Shown: positions 44,473 to 56,904, numbered from the stretch's first letter. The stretch is 64,000 nt of DNA from Micromussa lordhowensis (GCA_964020085.1 OZ026606.1:20932101-20996100), one strand, 5' to 3'. Numbers and translations are program-made. Notes: generated from the letters alone by a model not told the origin.

Positions 44473-44922
44473 ATTCTGTTTCTTTTGTTTTTGTACAAGA
44501 CACAATTCAACAGAAAGTGAGAGAAGCTTTTTGAAGTCATATCCACTCAGTAAAAATAGTTGTACTTAATATGTTAGCCCCATAATAGATCATTCTCTCT
44601 CGCCTCATAAAGTCTTTACTACCAAAAAATAAAGGTTTACAGTTAAAAATCAGGTTATATTTTGATTTCAAAAAGTAATTGTTGTCCATAATTGTTTCCA
44701 GATATGTTATCAGTCCCTCAAACGTATCCAGGCCTCAAACACAGCCAAAAGAATCTGAATACCAGTTGACTCTATCTTGAATCAAGGAGGACTCGATGGA
44801 AAAGTCTATTTGATACTATTCAAGACAAAATGATACTTTAAACGATATTCCTCGAGTGCTTTAATAAAAATAAAAGAGAAGTAACAAAGATTTCGATAAA
44901 AGGGAGAAAATTCACAAAAGGG

Positions 44923-45008
44923 TGCCTCGTGTGAGGATCGAACTCACGACCTTCAGATTTCTAATTCAGATTATGAGACTGACGCGCTGCCTACTGCGCT
45001 AACGAGGC
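44923..45008 (-). tRNA. tRNA-Met(CAU), intron-containing
   Basis: Reference body; 3' flank 'cccttttg' instead of 'cacttttg', a marker shared with every second unit to 49311. Confidence 0.88.
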
Positions 45009-45276
45009 ACCTGAACGACTGCTTTGAAACTTAGCATGGTGTTCAGAATGACAAGTTTGAAGAACACCCACGTTAATTGACTATTAAAGCGAGATAGACA
45101 AGCCAGAGTACAAAACGATGCAACGTCAAAGAACTAGAGGGGAATCAAGACCAACCGCAATCTCGGTATGATCAGAATTAGAATTCCACATCTTATTCTT
45201 GTTATATTGTCACGATAACATCAGTAACTTGATGTGAACTGGTCTCACGGCGCAGGTCCATCATTTTGTAAGAGCC

Positions 45277-45349
45277 GCCCGGTTAGCTCAGTCGGTAGAG
45301 CATCAGACTTTTAATCTGAGGGTCATGGGTTCAAGTCCCATTTTGGGCG
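45277..45349 (+). tRNA. tRNA-Lys(UUU), acceptor variant A
   Basis: T at position 66, as in the copy at 43522. Confidence 0.8.
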
Positions 45350-45799
45350 ATTCTATTTCTTTTGTTTTTGTACAAGACACAATTCAACAGAAAGTGAGAG
45401 AAGCTTTTTGAAGTCATATCCACTCAGTAAAAATAGTTGTACTTAATATGTTAGCCCCCTAATAGATCATTCTCTCTCGCCTCATAAAGTCTTTACTACC
45501 AAAAAATAAAGGTTTACAGTTAAAAATCAGGTTATATTTTGATTTCAAAAAGTAATTGTTGTCCATAATTGTTTCCAGATATGTTATCAGTCCCTCAAAC
45601 GTATCCAGGCCTCAAACACAGCCAAAAGAATCTGAATACCAGTTGACTCTATCTTGAATCAAGGAGGACTCGACGGTAAAGTCTATTTGATACTATTCAA
45701 GACAAAATGATACTTTAAACGATATTCCTCGAGTGCTTTAATAAAAATAAAAGAGAAGTAACAAAGATTTCGATAAAAGGGAGAAGATTCTCAAAAGTG

Positions 45800-45885
45800 T
45801 GCCTCGTGTGAGGATCGAACTCACGACCTTCAGATTTCTAATTCAGATTATGAGACTGACGCGCTGCCTACTGCGCTAACGAGGC
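45800..45885 (-). tRNA. tRNA-Met(CAU), intron-containing
   Basis: Reference sequence. Confidence 0.88.
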
Positions 45886-46153
45886 ACCTGAACGACTGCT
45901 TTGAAAGTTAGCATGGTGTTCAGAATGACAAGTTTGAAGAACACCCACGTTAATTGACTATTAAAGCGAGATAGACAAGCCAGAGTACAAAATGATGCAA
46001 CGTCAAAGAACTAGAGGGGAATCAAGACCAACCGCAATCTCGGTATGATCAGAATTAGAATTCCACATCTTATTCTTGTTATATTGTCACGATAACATCA
46101 GTAACTTGATGTGAACTGGTCTCACGGCGCAGGTCCATCATTTTGTATATGCC

Positions 46154-46227
46154 GCCCGGGTAATCTCAGTCGGTAGAGCATCAGACTTTTAATCTGAGGG
46201 TCATGGGTTCAAGTCCCATATTGGGCG
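46154..46227 (+). tRNA. tRNA-Lys(UUU), 74-nt variant B
   Basis: Altered A box (GGGTAATCTCAG) with 'tatat' flank. Confidence 0.6.
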
Positions 46228-46677
46228 ATTCTGTTTCTTTTGTTTTTGTACAAGACACAATTCAACAGAAAGTGAGAGAAGCTTTTTGAAGTCATATCCA
46301 CTCAGTAAAAATAGTTGTACTTAATATGTTAGCCCCATAATAGATCATTCTCTCTCGCCTCATAAAGTCTTTACTACCAAAAAATAAAGGTTTACAGTTA
46401 AAAATCAGGTTATATTTTGATTTCAAAAAGTAATTGTTGTCCATAATTGTTTCCAGATATGTTATCAGTCCCTCAAACGTATCCAGGCCTCAAACACAGC
46501 CAAAAGAATCTGAATACCAGTTGACTCTATCTTGAATCAAGGAGGACTCGATGGAAAAGTCTATTTGATACTATTCAAGACAAAATGATACTTTAAACGA
46601 TATTCCTCGAGTGCTTTAATAAAAATAAAAGAGAAGTAACAAAGATTTCGATAAAAGGGAGAAAATTCACAAAAGGG

Positions 46678-46763
46678 TGCCTCGTGTGAGGATCGAACTC
46701 ACGACCTTCAGATTTCTAATTCAGATTATGAGACTGACGCGCTGCCTACTGCGCTAACGAGGC
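46678..46763 (-). tRNA. tRNA-Met(CAU), intron-containing
   Basis: Reference body with 'cccttttg' 3' flank. Confidence 0.88.
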
Positions 46764-47031
46764 ACCTGAACGACTGCTTTGAAACTTAGCATGGTGTTCA
46801 GAATGACAAGTTTGAAGAACACCCACGTTAATTGACTATTAAAGCGAGATAGACAAGCCAGAGTACAAAACGATGCAACGTCAAAGAACTAGAGGGGAAT
46901 CAAGACCAACCGCAATCTCGGTATGATCAGAATTAGAATTCCACATCTTATTCTTGTTATATTGTCACGATAACATCAGTAACTTGATGTGAACTGGTCT
47001 CACGGCGCAGGTCCATCATTTTGTAAGAGCC

Positions 47032-47104
47032 GCCCGGTTAGCTCAGTCGGTAGAGCATCAGACTTTTAATCTGAGGGTCATGGGTTCAAGTCCCATTTTG
47101 GGCG
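47032..47104 (+). tRNA. tRNA-Lys(UUU), acceptor variant A
   Basis: T at position 66. The downstream terminator region reads 'cttttgttattg', so the second T run is shortened. Confidence 0.8.
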
Positions 47105-47554
47105 ATTCTATTTCTTTTGTTATTGTACAAGACACAATTCAACAGAAAGTGAGAGAAGCTTTTTGAAGTCATATCCACTCAGTAAAAATAGTTGTACTTA
47201 ATATGTTAGCCCCCTAATAGATCATTCTCTCTCGCCTCATAAAGTCTTTACTACCAAAAAATAAAGGTTTACAGTTAAAAATCAGGTTATATTTTGATTT
47301 CAAAAAGTAATTGTTGTCCATAATTGTTTCCAGATATGTTATCAGTCCCTCAAACGTATCCAGGCCTCAAACACAGCCAAAAGAATCTGAATACCAGTTG
47401 ACTCTATCTTGAATCAAGGAGGACTCGACGGTAAAGTCTATTTGATACTATTCAAGACAAAATGATACTTTAAACGATATTCCTCGAGTGCTTTAATAAA
47501 AATAAAAGAGAAGTAACAAAGATTTCGATAAAAGGGAGAAGATTCTCAAAAGTG

Positions 47555-47640
47555 TGCCTCGTGTGAGGATCGAACTCACGACCTTCAGATTTCTAATTCA
47601 GATTATGAGACTGACGCGCTGCCTACTGCGCTAACGAGGC
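47555..47640 (-). tRNA. tRNA-Met(CAU), intron-containing
   Basis: Reference sequence. Confidence 0.88.
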
Positions 47641-47908
47641 ACCTGAACGACTGCTTTGAAAGTTAGCATGGTGTTCAGAATGACAAGTTTGAAGAACACC
47701 CACGTTAATTGACTATTAAAGCGAGATAGACAAGCCAGAGTACAAAATGATGCAACGTCAAAGAACTAGAGGGGAATCAAGACCAACCGCAATCTCGGTA
47801 TGATCAGAATTAGAATTCCACATCTTATTCTTGTTATATTGTCACGATAACATCAGTAACTTGATGTGAACTGGTCTCACGGCGCAGGTCCATCATTTTG
47901 TAAGAGCC

Positions 47909-47982
47909 GCCCGGGTAATCTCAGTCGGTAGAGCATCAGACTTTTAATCTGAGGGTCATGGGTTCAAGTCCCATATTGGGCG
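47909..47982 (+). tRNA. tRNA-Lys(UUU), 74-nt variant B
   Basis: Variant B body, but with the common 'gtaagag' 5' flank rather than 'gtatat', suggesting exchange or conversion between the two unit types just upstream of the gene. Confidence 0.6.
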
Positions 47983-48432
47983 ATTCTGTTTCTTTTGTTT
48001 TTGTACAAGACACAATTCAACAGAAAGTGAGAGAAGCTTTTTGAAGTCATATCCACTCAGTAAAAATAGTTGTACTTAATATGTTAGCCCCATAATAGAT
48101 CATTCTCTCTCGCCTCATAAAGTCTTTACTACCAAAAAATAAAGGTTTACAGTTAAAAATCAGGTTATATTTTGATTTCAAAAAGTAATTGTTGTCCATA
48201 ATTGTTTCCAGATATGTTATCAGTCCCTCAAACGTATCCAGGCCTCAAACACAGCCAAAAGAATCTGAATACCAGTTGACTCTATCTTGAATCAAGGAGG
48301 ACTCGATGGAAAAGTCTATTTGATACTATTCAAGACAAAATGATACTTTAAACGATATTCCTCGAGTGCTTTAATAAAAATAAAAGAGAAGTAACAAAGA
48401 TTTCGATAAAAGGGAGAAAATTCACAAAAGGG

Positions 48433-48518
48433 TGCCTCGTGTGAGGATCGAACTCACGACCTTCAGATTTCTAATTCAGATTATGAGACTGACGCGCTGC
48501 CTACTGCGCTAACGAGGC
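48433..48518 (-). tRNA. tRNA-Met(CAU), intron-containing
   Basis: Reference body with 'cccttttg' 3' flank. Confidence 0.88.
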
Positions 48519-48786
48519 ACCTGAACGACTGCTTTGAAACTTAGCATGGTGTTCAGAATGACAAGTTTGAAGAACACCCACGTTAATTGACTATTAAAGC
48601 GAGATAGACAAGCCAGAGTACAAAACGATGCAACGTCAAAGAACTAGAGGGGAATCAAGACCAACCGCAATCTCGGTATGATCAGACTTAGAATTCCACA
48701 TCTTATTCTTGTTATGTTGTCACCATAACATCAGTAACTTGATGTGAACTGGTCTCACGGCGCAGGTCCATCATTATGTAAGAGCC

Positions 48787-48860
48787 GCCCGGGTAACCTC
48801 AGTCGGTAGAGCATCAGACTTTTAATCTGAGGGTCATGGGTTCAAGTCCCATATTGGGCG
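48787..48860 (+). tRNA. tRNA-Lys(UUU), 74-nt variant C
   Basis: Like variant B but reads GGGTAACCTCAG (C for T in the D stem). Shared with the copy at 54292. Confidence 0.6.
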
Positions 48861-49310
48861 ATTCTATTTCTTTTGTTTTTGTACAAGACACAATTCAACA
48901 GAAAGTGAGAGAAGCTTTTTGAAGTCATATCCACTCAGTAAAAATAGTTGTACTTAATATGTTAGCCCCATAATAGATCATTCTCTCTCGCCTCATAAAG
49001 TCTTTACTACCAAAAAATAAAGGTTTACAGTTAAAAATCAGGTTATATTTTGATTTCAAAAAGTAATTGTTGTCCATAATTGTTTCCAGATATGTTATCA
49101 GTCCCTCAAACGTATCCAGGCCTCAAACACAGCCAAAATAATCTGAATACTAGTTGACTCTATCTTGAATCAAGGAGGACTCGATGGAAAAGTCTATTTG
49201 ATACTATTCAAGACAAAATGATACTTTAAACGATATTCCTCGAGTGCTTTAATAAAAATAAAAGAGAAGTAACAAAGATTTCGATAAAAGGGAGAAAATT
49301 CACAAAAGGG

Positions 49311-49396
49311 TGCCTCGTGTGAGGATCGAACTCACGACCTTCAGATTTCTAATTCAGATTATGAGACTGACGCGCTGCCTACTGCGCTAACGAGGC
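49311..49396 (-). tRNA. tRNA-Met(CAU), intron-containing
   Basis: Reference body with 'cccttttg' 3' flank. Confidence 0.88.
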
Positions 49397-49664
49397 ACCT
49401 GAACGACTGCTTTGAAACTTAGCATGGTGTTCAGAATGACAAGTTTGAAGAACACCCACGTTAATTGACTATTAAAGCGAGATAGACAAGCCAGAGTACA
49501 AAACGATGCAACGTCAAAGAACTAGAGGGGAATCAAGACCAACCGCAATCTCGGTATGATCAGAATTAGAATTCCACATCTTATTCTTGTTATATTGTCA
49601 CGATAACATCAGTAACTTGATGTGAACTGGTCTCACGGCGCAGGTCCATCATTTTGTAAGAGCC

Positions 49665-49737
49665 GCCCGGTTAGCTCAGTCGGTAGAGCATCAGACTTTT
49701 AATCTGAGGGTCATGGGTTCAAGTCCCATATTGGGCG
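49665..49737 (+). tRNA. tRNA-Lys(UUU)
   Basis: Identical to the reference copy at 40794. Confidence 0.92.
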
Positions 49738-50187
49738 ATTCTATTTCTTTTGTTTTTGTACAAGACACAATTCAACAGAAAGTGAGAGAAGCTTTTTGAA
49801 GTCATATCCACTCAGTAAAAATAGTTGTACTTAATATGTTAGCCCCCTAATAGATCATTCTCTCTCGCCTCATAAAGTATTTACTACCAAAAAATAAAGG
49901 TTTACAGTTAAAAATCAGGTTATATTTTGATTTCAAAAAGTAATTGTTGTCCATAATTGTTTCAAGATATGTTATCAGTCCCTCAAACGTATCCAGGCCT
50001 CAAACACAGCCAAAAGAATCTGAATACCAGTTGACTCTATCTTGAATCAAGGAGGACTCGATGGAAAAGTCTATTTGATACTATTCAAGACAAAATGATA
50101 CTTTAAACGATATTCCTCGAGTGCTTTAATAAAAATAAAAGAGAAGTAACAAAGATTTCGATAAAAGGGAGAAGATTCTCAAAAGTG

Positions 50188-50273
50188 TGCCTCGTGTGAG
50201 GATCGAACTCACGACCTTCAGATTTCTAATTCAGATTATGAGACTGACGCGCTGCCTACTGCGCTAACGAGGC
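50188..50273 (-). tRNA. tRNA-Met(CAU), first of a local pair
   Basis: Reference sequence. The 250 bp containing it is repeated immediately to the right, after the joint 'gcaacgtaacagtaac'. Confidence 0.88.
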
Positions 50274-50437
50274 ACCTGAACGACTGCTTTGAAACTTAGC
50301 ATGGTGTTCAGAATGACAAGTTTGAAGAACACCCACGTTAATTGACTATTAAAGCGAGATAGACAAGCCAGAGTACAAAACGATGCAACGTAACAGTAAC
50401 AAAGATTTCGATAAAAGGGAGAAGATTCTCAAAAGTG

Positions 50438-50523
50438 TGCCTCGTGTGAGGATCGAACTCACGACCTTCAGATTTCTAATTCAGATTATGAGACTGACGC
50501 GCTGCCTACTGCGCTAACGAGGC
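50438..50523 (-). tRNA. tRNA-Met(CAU), second of a local pair
   Basis: Reference sequence, exactly 250 bp from the preceding Met gene with no Lys gene between them. Confidence 0.88.
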
Positions 50524-50791
50524 ACCTGAACGACTGCTTTGAAACTTAGCATGGTGTTCAGAATGACAAGTTTGAAGAACACCCACGTTAATTGACTATT
50601 AAAGCGAGATAGACAAGCCAGAGTACAAAACGATGCAACGTCAAAGAACTAGTGGGGAATCAAGACCAACCGCAATCTCGGTATGATCAGAATTAGAATT
50701 CCACATCTTATTCTTGTTATATTGTCACGATAACATCAGTAACTTGATGTGAACTGGTCTCACGGCGCAGGTCCATCATTTTGTAAGAGCC

Positions 50792-50864
50792 GCCCGGTTA
50801 GCTCAGTCGGTAGAGCATCAGACTTTTAATCTGAGGGTCATGGGTTCAAGTCCCATATTGGGCG
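50792..50864 (+). tRNA. tRNA-Lys(UUU)
   Basis: Reference sequence. The spacer after it has 'aaacacgccaaaag', lacking two bases, a marker shared with the unit at 56297. Confidence 0.92.
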
Positions 50865-51313
50865 ATTCTATTTCTTTTGTTTTTGTACAAGACACAATTC
50901 AACAGAAAGTGAGAGAAGCTTTTTGAAGTCATATCCACTCAGTAAAAATAGTTGTACTTAATATGTTAGCCCCATAATAGATCATTCTCTCTCGCCTCAT
51001 AAAGTCTTTACTACCAAAAAATAAAGGTTTACAGTTAAAAATCAGGTTATATTTTGATTTCAAAAAGTAATTGTTGTCCATAATTGTTTCCAGATATGTT
51101 ATCAGTCCCTCAAACGTATCCAGGCCTCAAACACGCCAAAAGAATCTGAATACCAGTTGACTCTATCTTGAATCAAGGAGGACTCGATGGAAAAGTCTAT
51201 TTGATACTATTCAAGACAATATGATACTTTAAACGATATTCCTCGAGTGCTTTAATAAAAATAAAAGAGAAGTAACAAAGATTTCGATAAAAGGGAGAAG
51301 ATTCTCAAAAGTG

Positions 51314-51397
51314 TGCCTCGTGTGAGGATCGAACTCACGACCTTCAGATTTCTAATTCAGATTATGACTGACGCGCTGCCTACTGCGCTAACGAGGC
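51314..51397 (-). pseudogene. tRNA-Met with 2-nt deletion in anticodon arm
   Basis: 84 nt. The sequence reads 'attatgactgacg' for 'attatgagactgacg', removing two bases of the 5' anticodon stem/loop so that the CAT triplet no longer sits in a 7-base loop. Confidence 0.75.
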
Positions 51398-51665
51398 ACC
51401 TGAACGACTGCTTTGAAACTTAGCATGGTGTTCAGAATGACAAGTTTGAAGAACACCCACGTTAATTGACTATTAAAGCGAGATAGACAAGCCAGAGTAC
51501 AAAACGATGCAACGTCAAAGAACTAGAGGGGAATCAAGACCAACCGCAATCTGGGTATGATCAGAATTAGAATTCCACATCTTATTCTTGTTATATTGTC
51601 ACGATAACATCAGTAACTTGATGTGAACTGGTCTCACGGCGCAGGTCCATCATTATGTAAGAGCC

Positions 51666-51738
51666 GCCCGGTTACCTCAGTCGGTAGAGCATCAGACTTT
51701 TATTCTGAGGGTCATGGGTTCAAGTCCCATATTGGGCG
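51666..51738 (+). tRNA. tRNA-Lys(UUU), D-stem and loop variant
   Basis: GTTACCTCAG for GTTAGCTCAG weakens the D stem and A box. The anticodon loop is CTTTTAT (A38 to T). Anticodon TTT is kept. Confidence 0.65.
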
Positions 51739-52198
51739 ATTCTATTTCTTTTGTTTTTGTACAAGACACAATTCAACAGAAAGTGAGAGAAGCTTTTTGA
51801 AGTCATATCCACTCAGTAAAAATAGTTGTACTTAATATGTTAGCCCCATAATAGATCATTCTCTCTCGCCTCATAAAGTCTTTACTACCAAAAAATAAAG
51901 GTTTACAGTTAAAAATCAGGTTATATTTTGATTTCAAAAAGTAATTGTTGTCCATAATTGTTTCCAGATATGTTATCAGTCCCTCAAACGTATCCAGGCC
52001 TCAAACACAGCCAAAAGAATCTGAATACTAGTTGACTCTATCTTGAATCAAAGAGGACTCGATGGAAAAGTCTATTTGATACTATTCAAGACAAAATGAT
52101 ACTTTAAACGATATTCCTCGAGTGCTTTAATAAAAATAAAAGAGAAGTAACAAAGATTTCGATAAAAGGGAGAAGATTCTCAAAAGTGTGCCTCGTGT

Positions 52199-52272
52199 GA
52201 GGATCGAACTCACGACCTTCAGATTTCTAATTCAGATTATGACTGATGCGCTGCCTACTGCGCTAACGAGGC
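52199..52272 (-). pseudogene. tRNA-Met with 2-nt deletion in anticodon arm
   Basis: Same deletion as the copy at 51314, plus one D-arm change ('gactgatgcg'). Two nucleotides shorter than the normal 86-nt gene before the D-arm end used here. Confidence 0.7.
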
Positions 52273-52540
52273 ACCTGAACGACTGCTTTGAAACTTAGCA
52301 TGGTGTTCAGAATGACAAGTTTGAAGAACACCCACGTTAATTGACTATTAAAGCGAGATAGACAAGCCAGAGTACAAAACGATGCAACGTCAAAGAACTA
52401 GAGGGGAATCAAGACCAACCGCAATCTCGGTATGATCAGAATTAGAATTCCACATCTTATTCTTGTTATATTGTCACGATAACATCAGTAACTTGATGTG
52501 AACTGGTCTCACGGCGCAGGTCCATCATTTTGTAAGAGCC

Positions 52541-52613
52541 GCCCGGTTAGCTCAGTCGGTAGAGCATCAGACTTTTAATCTGAGGGTCATGGGTTCAAGT
52601 CCCATGTTGAGCG
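52541..52613 (+). tRNA. tRNA-Lys(UUU), acceptor variant
   Basis: The 3' acceptor strand is GTTGAGC for ATTGGGC, with one C-A mismatch and one new T-G wobble. Probably weak. Confidence 0.65.
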
Positions 52614-53063
52614 ATTCTATTTCTTTTGTTTTTGTACAAGACACAATTCAACAGAAAGTGAGAGAAGCTTTTTGAAGTCATATCCACTCAGTAAAAATAG
52701 TTGTACTTAATATGTTAGCCCCATAATAGATCATTCTCTCTCGCCTCATAAAGTCTTTACTACCAAAAAATAAAGGTTTACAGTTAAAAATCAGGTTATA
52801 TTTTGATTTCAAAAGGTAATTGTTGTCCATAATTGTTTCCAGATATGTTATCAGTCCCTCAAACGTATCCAGGCCTCAAACACAGCCAAAAGAATCTGAA
52901 TACTAGTTGACTCTATCTTGAATCAAAGAGGACTCGATGGAAAAGTCTATTTGATACTATTCAAGACAAAATGATACTTTAAACGATATTCCTCGAGTGC
53001 TTTAATAAAAATAAAAGAGAAGTAACAAAGATTTCGATCAAAGGGAGAAGATTCTCAAAAGTG

Positions 53064-53147
53064 TGCCTCGTGTGCGGATCGAACTCACGACCTTCAGATT
53101 TCTAATTCAGATTATGACTGACGCGCTGCCTACTGCGCTAACGAGGC
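53064..53147 (-). pseudogene. tRNA-Met with 2-nt deletion in anticodon arm
   Basis: Third consecutive copy with the same deletion; it also carries 'gtgcggatcg' for 'gtgaggatcg', a T-stem change. Confidence 0.75.
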
Positions 53148-53415
53148 ACCTGAACGACTGCTTTGAAACTTAGCATGGTGTTCAGAATGACAAGTTTGAA
53201 GAACACCCACGTTAATTGACTATTAAAGCGAGATAGACAAGCCAGAGTACAAAACGATGCAACGTCAAAGAACTAGAGGGGAATCAAGACCAACCGCAAT
53301 CTCGGTATGATCAGAATTAGAATTCCACATCTTATTCTTGTTATATTGTCACGATAACATCAGTAACTTGATGTGAACTGGTCTCACGGCGCAGGTCCAT
53401 CATTTTGTAAGAGCC

Positions 53416-53488
53416 GCCCGGTTAGCTCAGTCGGTAGAGCATCAGACTTTTAATCTGAGGGTCATGGGTTCAAGTCCCATATTGGGCG
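53416..53488 (+). tRNA. tRNA-Lys(UUU)
   Basis: Reference sequence. Confidence 0.92.
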
Positions 53489-53938
53489 ATTCTATTTCTT
53501 TTGTTTTTGTACAAGACACAATTCAACAGAAAGTGAGAGAAGCTTTTTGAAGTCATATCCACTCAGTAAAAATAGTTGTACTTAATATGTTAGCCCCCTA
53601 ATAGATCATTCCCTCTCGCCTCATAAAGTCTTTACTACCAAAAAATAAAGGTTTACAGTTAAAAATCAGGTTATATTTTGATTTCAAAAAGTAATTGTTG
53701 TCCATAATTGTTTCCAGATATGTTATCAGTCCCTCAAACGTATCCAGGCCTCAAACACAGCCAAAAGAATCTGAATACCAGTTGACTCTATCTTGAATCA
53801 AGGAGGACTCGATGGAAAAGTCTATTTGATACTATTCAAGACAAAATGATACTTTAAACGATATTCCTCGAGTGCTTTAATAAAAATAAAAGAGAAGTAA
53901 CAAAGATTTCGATAAAAGGGAGAAGATTCTCAAAAGTG

Positions 53939-54024
53939 TGCCTCGTGTGAGGATCGAACTCACGACCTTCAGATTTCTAATTCAGATTATGAGACTGACG
54001 CGCTGCCTACTGCGCTAACGAGGC
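53939..54024 (-). tRNA. tRNA-Met(CAU), intron-containing
   Basis: Reference sequence. Confidence 0.88.
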
Positions 54025-54291
54025 ACCTGAACGACTGCTTTGAAACTTAGCATGGTGTTCAGAATGACAAGTTTGAAGAACACCCACGTTAATTGACTAT
54101 TAAAGCGAGATAGACAACCAGAGTACAAAACGATGCAACGTCAAAGAACTAGAGGGGAATTAATACCAACCGCAATCTCGGTATGATCAGAATTAGAATT
54201 CCAAATCTTATTCTTGTTATATTGTCACGATAACATCAGTAACTTGATGTGAACTGGTCTCACGGCGCAGGTCCATCATTTTGTAAGAGCC

Positions 54292-54365
54292 GCCCGGGTA
54301 ACCTCAGTCGGTAGAGCATCAGACTTTTAATCTGAGGGTCATGGGTTCAAGTCCCATATTGGGCG
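54292..54365 (+). tRNA. tRNA-Lys(UUU), 74-nt variant C
   Basis: GGGTAACCTCAG as at 48787, about 5.5 kb to the left, consistent with a six-unit repeat. Confidence 0.6.
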
Positions 54366-54815
54366 ATTCTATTTCTTTTGTTTTTGTACAAGACACAATT
54401 CAACAGAAAGTGAGAGAAGCTTTTTGAAGTCATATCCACTCAGTAAAAATAGTTGTACTTAATATGTTAGCCCCATAATAGATCATTCTCTCTCGCCTCA
54501 TAAAGTCTTTACTACCAAAAAATAAAGGTTTACAGTTAAAAATCAGGTTATATTTTGATTTCAAAAAGTAATTGTTGTCCATAATTGTTTCCAGATATGT
54601 TATCAGTCCCTCAAACGTATCCAGGCCTCAAACACAGCCAAAAGAATCTGAATACTAGTTGACTCTATCTTGAATCAAGGAGGACTCGATGGCAAAGTCT
54701 ATTTGATACTATTCAAGACAAAATGATACTTTAAACGATATTCCTCGAGTGCTTTAAAAAAAATAAAAGAGAACTAACAAAGATTTCGATAAAAGGGAGA
54801 AAATTCACAAAAGGG

Positions 54816-54901
54816 TGCCTCGTGTGAGGATCGAACTCACGACCTTCAGATTTCTAATTCAGATTATGAGACTGACGCGCTGCCTACTGCGCTAACGAGG
54901 C
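54816..54901 (-). tRNA. tRNA-Met(CAU), intron-containing
   Basis: Reference body with 'cccttttg' 3' flank. Confidence 0.88.
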
Positions 54902-55169
54902 ACCTGAACGACTGCATTGAAACTTAGCATGGTGTTCAGAATGACAAGTTTGAAGAACACCCACGTTAATTGACTATTAAAGCGAGATAGACAAGCCAGA
55001 GTACAAAACGATGCAACGTCAAAGAACTAGAGGGGAATCAAGACCAACCGCAATCTCGGTATGATCAGAATTAGAATTCCACATCTTATTCTTGTTATAT
55101 TGTCACGATAACATCAGTAACTTGATGTGAACTGGTCTCACGGCGCAGGTCCATCATTTTGTAAGAGCC

Positions 55170-55242
55170 GCCCGGTTAGCTCAGTCGGTAGAGCATCAGA
55201 CTTTTAATCTGAGGGTCATAAGTTCAAGTCCCATATTGGGCG
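55170..55242 (+). tRNA. tRNA-Lys(UUU), T-stem variant
   Basis: T stem ATAAG for ATGGG: two G to A changes that disrupt the T arm and weaken the B box. Confidence 0.65.
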
Positions 55243-55692
55243 ATTCTATTTCTTTTGTTTTTGTACAAGACACAATTCAACAGAAAGTGAGAGAAGCTTT
55301 TTGAAGTCATATCCACTCAGTAAAAATAGTTGTACTTAATATGTTAGCCCCCTAATAGATCATTCTCTCTCGCCTCATAAAGTCTTTACTACCAAAAAAT
55401 AAAGGTTTACAGTTAAAAATCAGGTTATATTTTGATTTCAAAAAGTAATTGTTGTCCATAATTGTTTCCAGATATGTTATCAGTCCCTCAAACGTATCCA
55501 GGCCTCAAACACAGCCAAAAGAATCTGAATACCAGTTGACTCTATCTTGAATCAAGGAGGACTCGATGGAAAAGTCTATTTGATACTATTCAAGACAAAA
55601 TGATACTTTAAACGATATTCCTCGAGTGCTTTAATAAAAATAAAAGAGAAGTAACAAAGATTTCGATAAAAGGGAGAAGATTCTCAAAAGTG

Positions 55693-55778
55693 TGCCTCGT
55701 GTGAGGATCGAACTCACGACCTTCAGATTTCTAATTCAGATTATGAGACTGACGCGCTGCCTACTGCGCTAACGAGGC
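55693..55778 (-). tRNA. tRNA-Met(CAU), first of a local pair
   Basis: Reference sequence. Same 250-bp Met-only duplication and joint ('gcaacgtaacagcaac') as at 50188. Confidence 0.88.
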
Positions 55779-55942
55779 ACCTGAACGACTGCTTTGAAAC
55801 TTAGCATGGTGTTCAGAATGACAAGTTTGAAGAACACCCACGTTAATTGACTATTAAAGCGAGATAGACAAGCCAGAGTACAAAACGATGCAACGTAACA
55901 GCAACAAAGATTTCGATAAAAGGGAGAAGATTCTCAAAAGTG

Positions 55943-56028
55943 TGCCTCGTGTGAGGATCGAACTCACGACCTTCAGATTTCTAATTCAGATTATGAGACT
56001 GACGCGCTGCCTACTGCGCTAACGAGGC
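55943..56028 (-). tRNA. tRNA-Met(CAU), second of a local pair
   Basis: Reference sequence, 250 bp from the previous Met gene. Confidence 0.88.
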
Positions 56029-56296
56029 ACCTGAACGACTGCTTTGAAACTTAGCATGGTGTTCAGAATGACAAGTTTGAAGAACACCCACGTTAATTGA
56101 CTATTAAAGCGAGATAGACAAGCCAGAGTACAAAACGATGCAACGTCAAAGAAATATAGAGGAATCAAGACCAACCGCAATCTCGGTATGATCAGAATTA
56201 GAATTCCACATCTTATTCTTGTTATATTGTCACGATAACATCAGTAACTTGATGTGAACTGGTCTCACGGCGCAGGTCCATCATTTTGTAAGAGCC

Positions 56297-56369
56297 GCCC
56301 GGTTAGCTCAGTCGGTAGAGCATCAGACTTTTAATCTGAGGGTCATGGGTTCAAGTCCCATATTGGGCG
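56297..56369 (+). tRNA. tRNA-Lys(UUU)
   Basis: Reference sequence. Confidence 0.92.
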
Positions 56370-56818
56370 ATTCTATTTCTTTTGTTTTTGTACAAGACAC
56401 AATTCAACAGAAAGTGAGAGAAGCTTTTTGAAGTCATATCCACTCAGTAAAAATAGTTGTACTTAATATGTTAGCCCCATAATAGATCATTCTCTCTCGC
56501 CTCATAAAGTCTTTACTACCAAAAAATAAAGGTTTACAGTTAAAAATCAGGTTATATTTTGATTTCAAAAAGTAATTGTTGTCCATAATTGTTTCCAGAT
56601 ATCTTATCAGTCCCTCAAACGTATCCAGGCCTCAAACACGCCAAAAGAATCTGAATACCAGTTGACTCTATCTTGAATCAAGGAGGACTCGATGGAAAAG
56701 TCTATTTGATACTATTCAAGACAAAATGATACTTTAAACGATATTCCTCGAGTGCTTTAATAAAAATAAAAGAGAAGTAACAAAGATTTCGATAAAAGGG
56801 AGAAGATTCTCAAAAGTG

Positions 56819-56904
56819 TGCCTCGTGTGAGGATCGAACTCACGACCTTCAGATTTCTAATTCAGATTATGAGACTGACGCGCTGCCTACTGCGCTAACG
56901 AGGC
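56819..56904 (-). tRNA. tRNA-Met(CAU), intron-containing
   Basis: Reference sequence. Confidence 0.88.

Noticed and set aside
51623..51835. 70-codon frame in the array
   Set aside because: It runs through a tRNA-Lys and its flank and opens only because of unit-specific base changes; equivalent frames are closed in most units.
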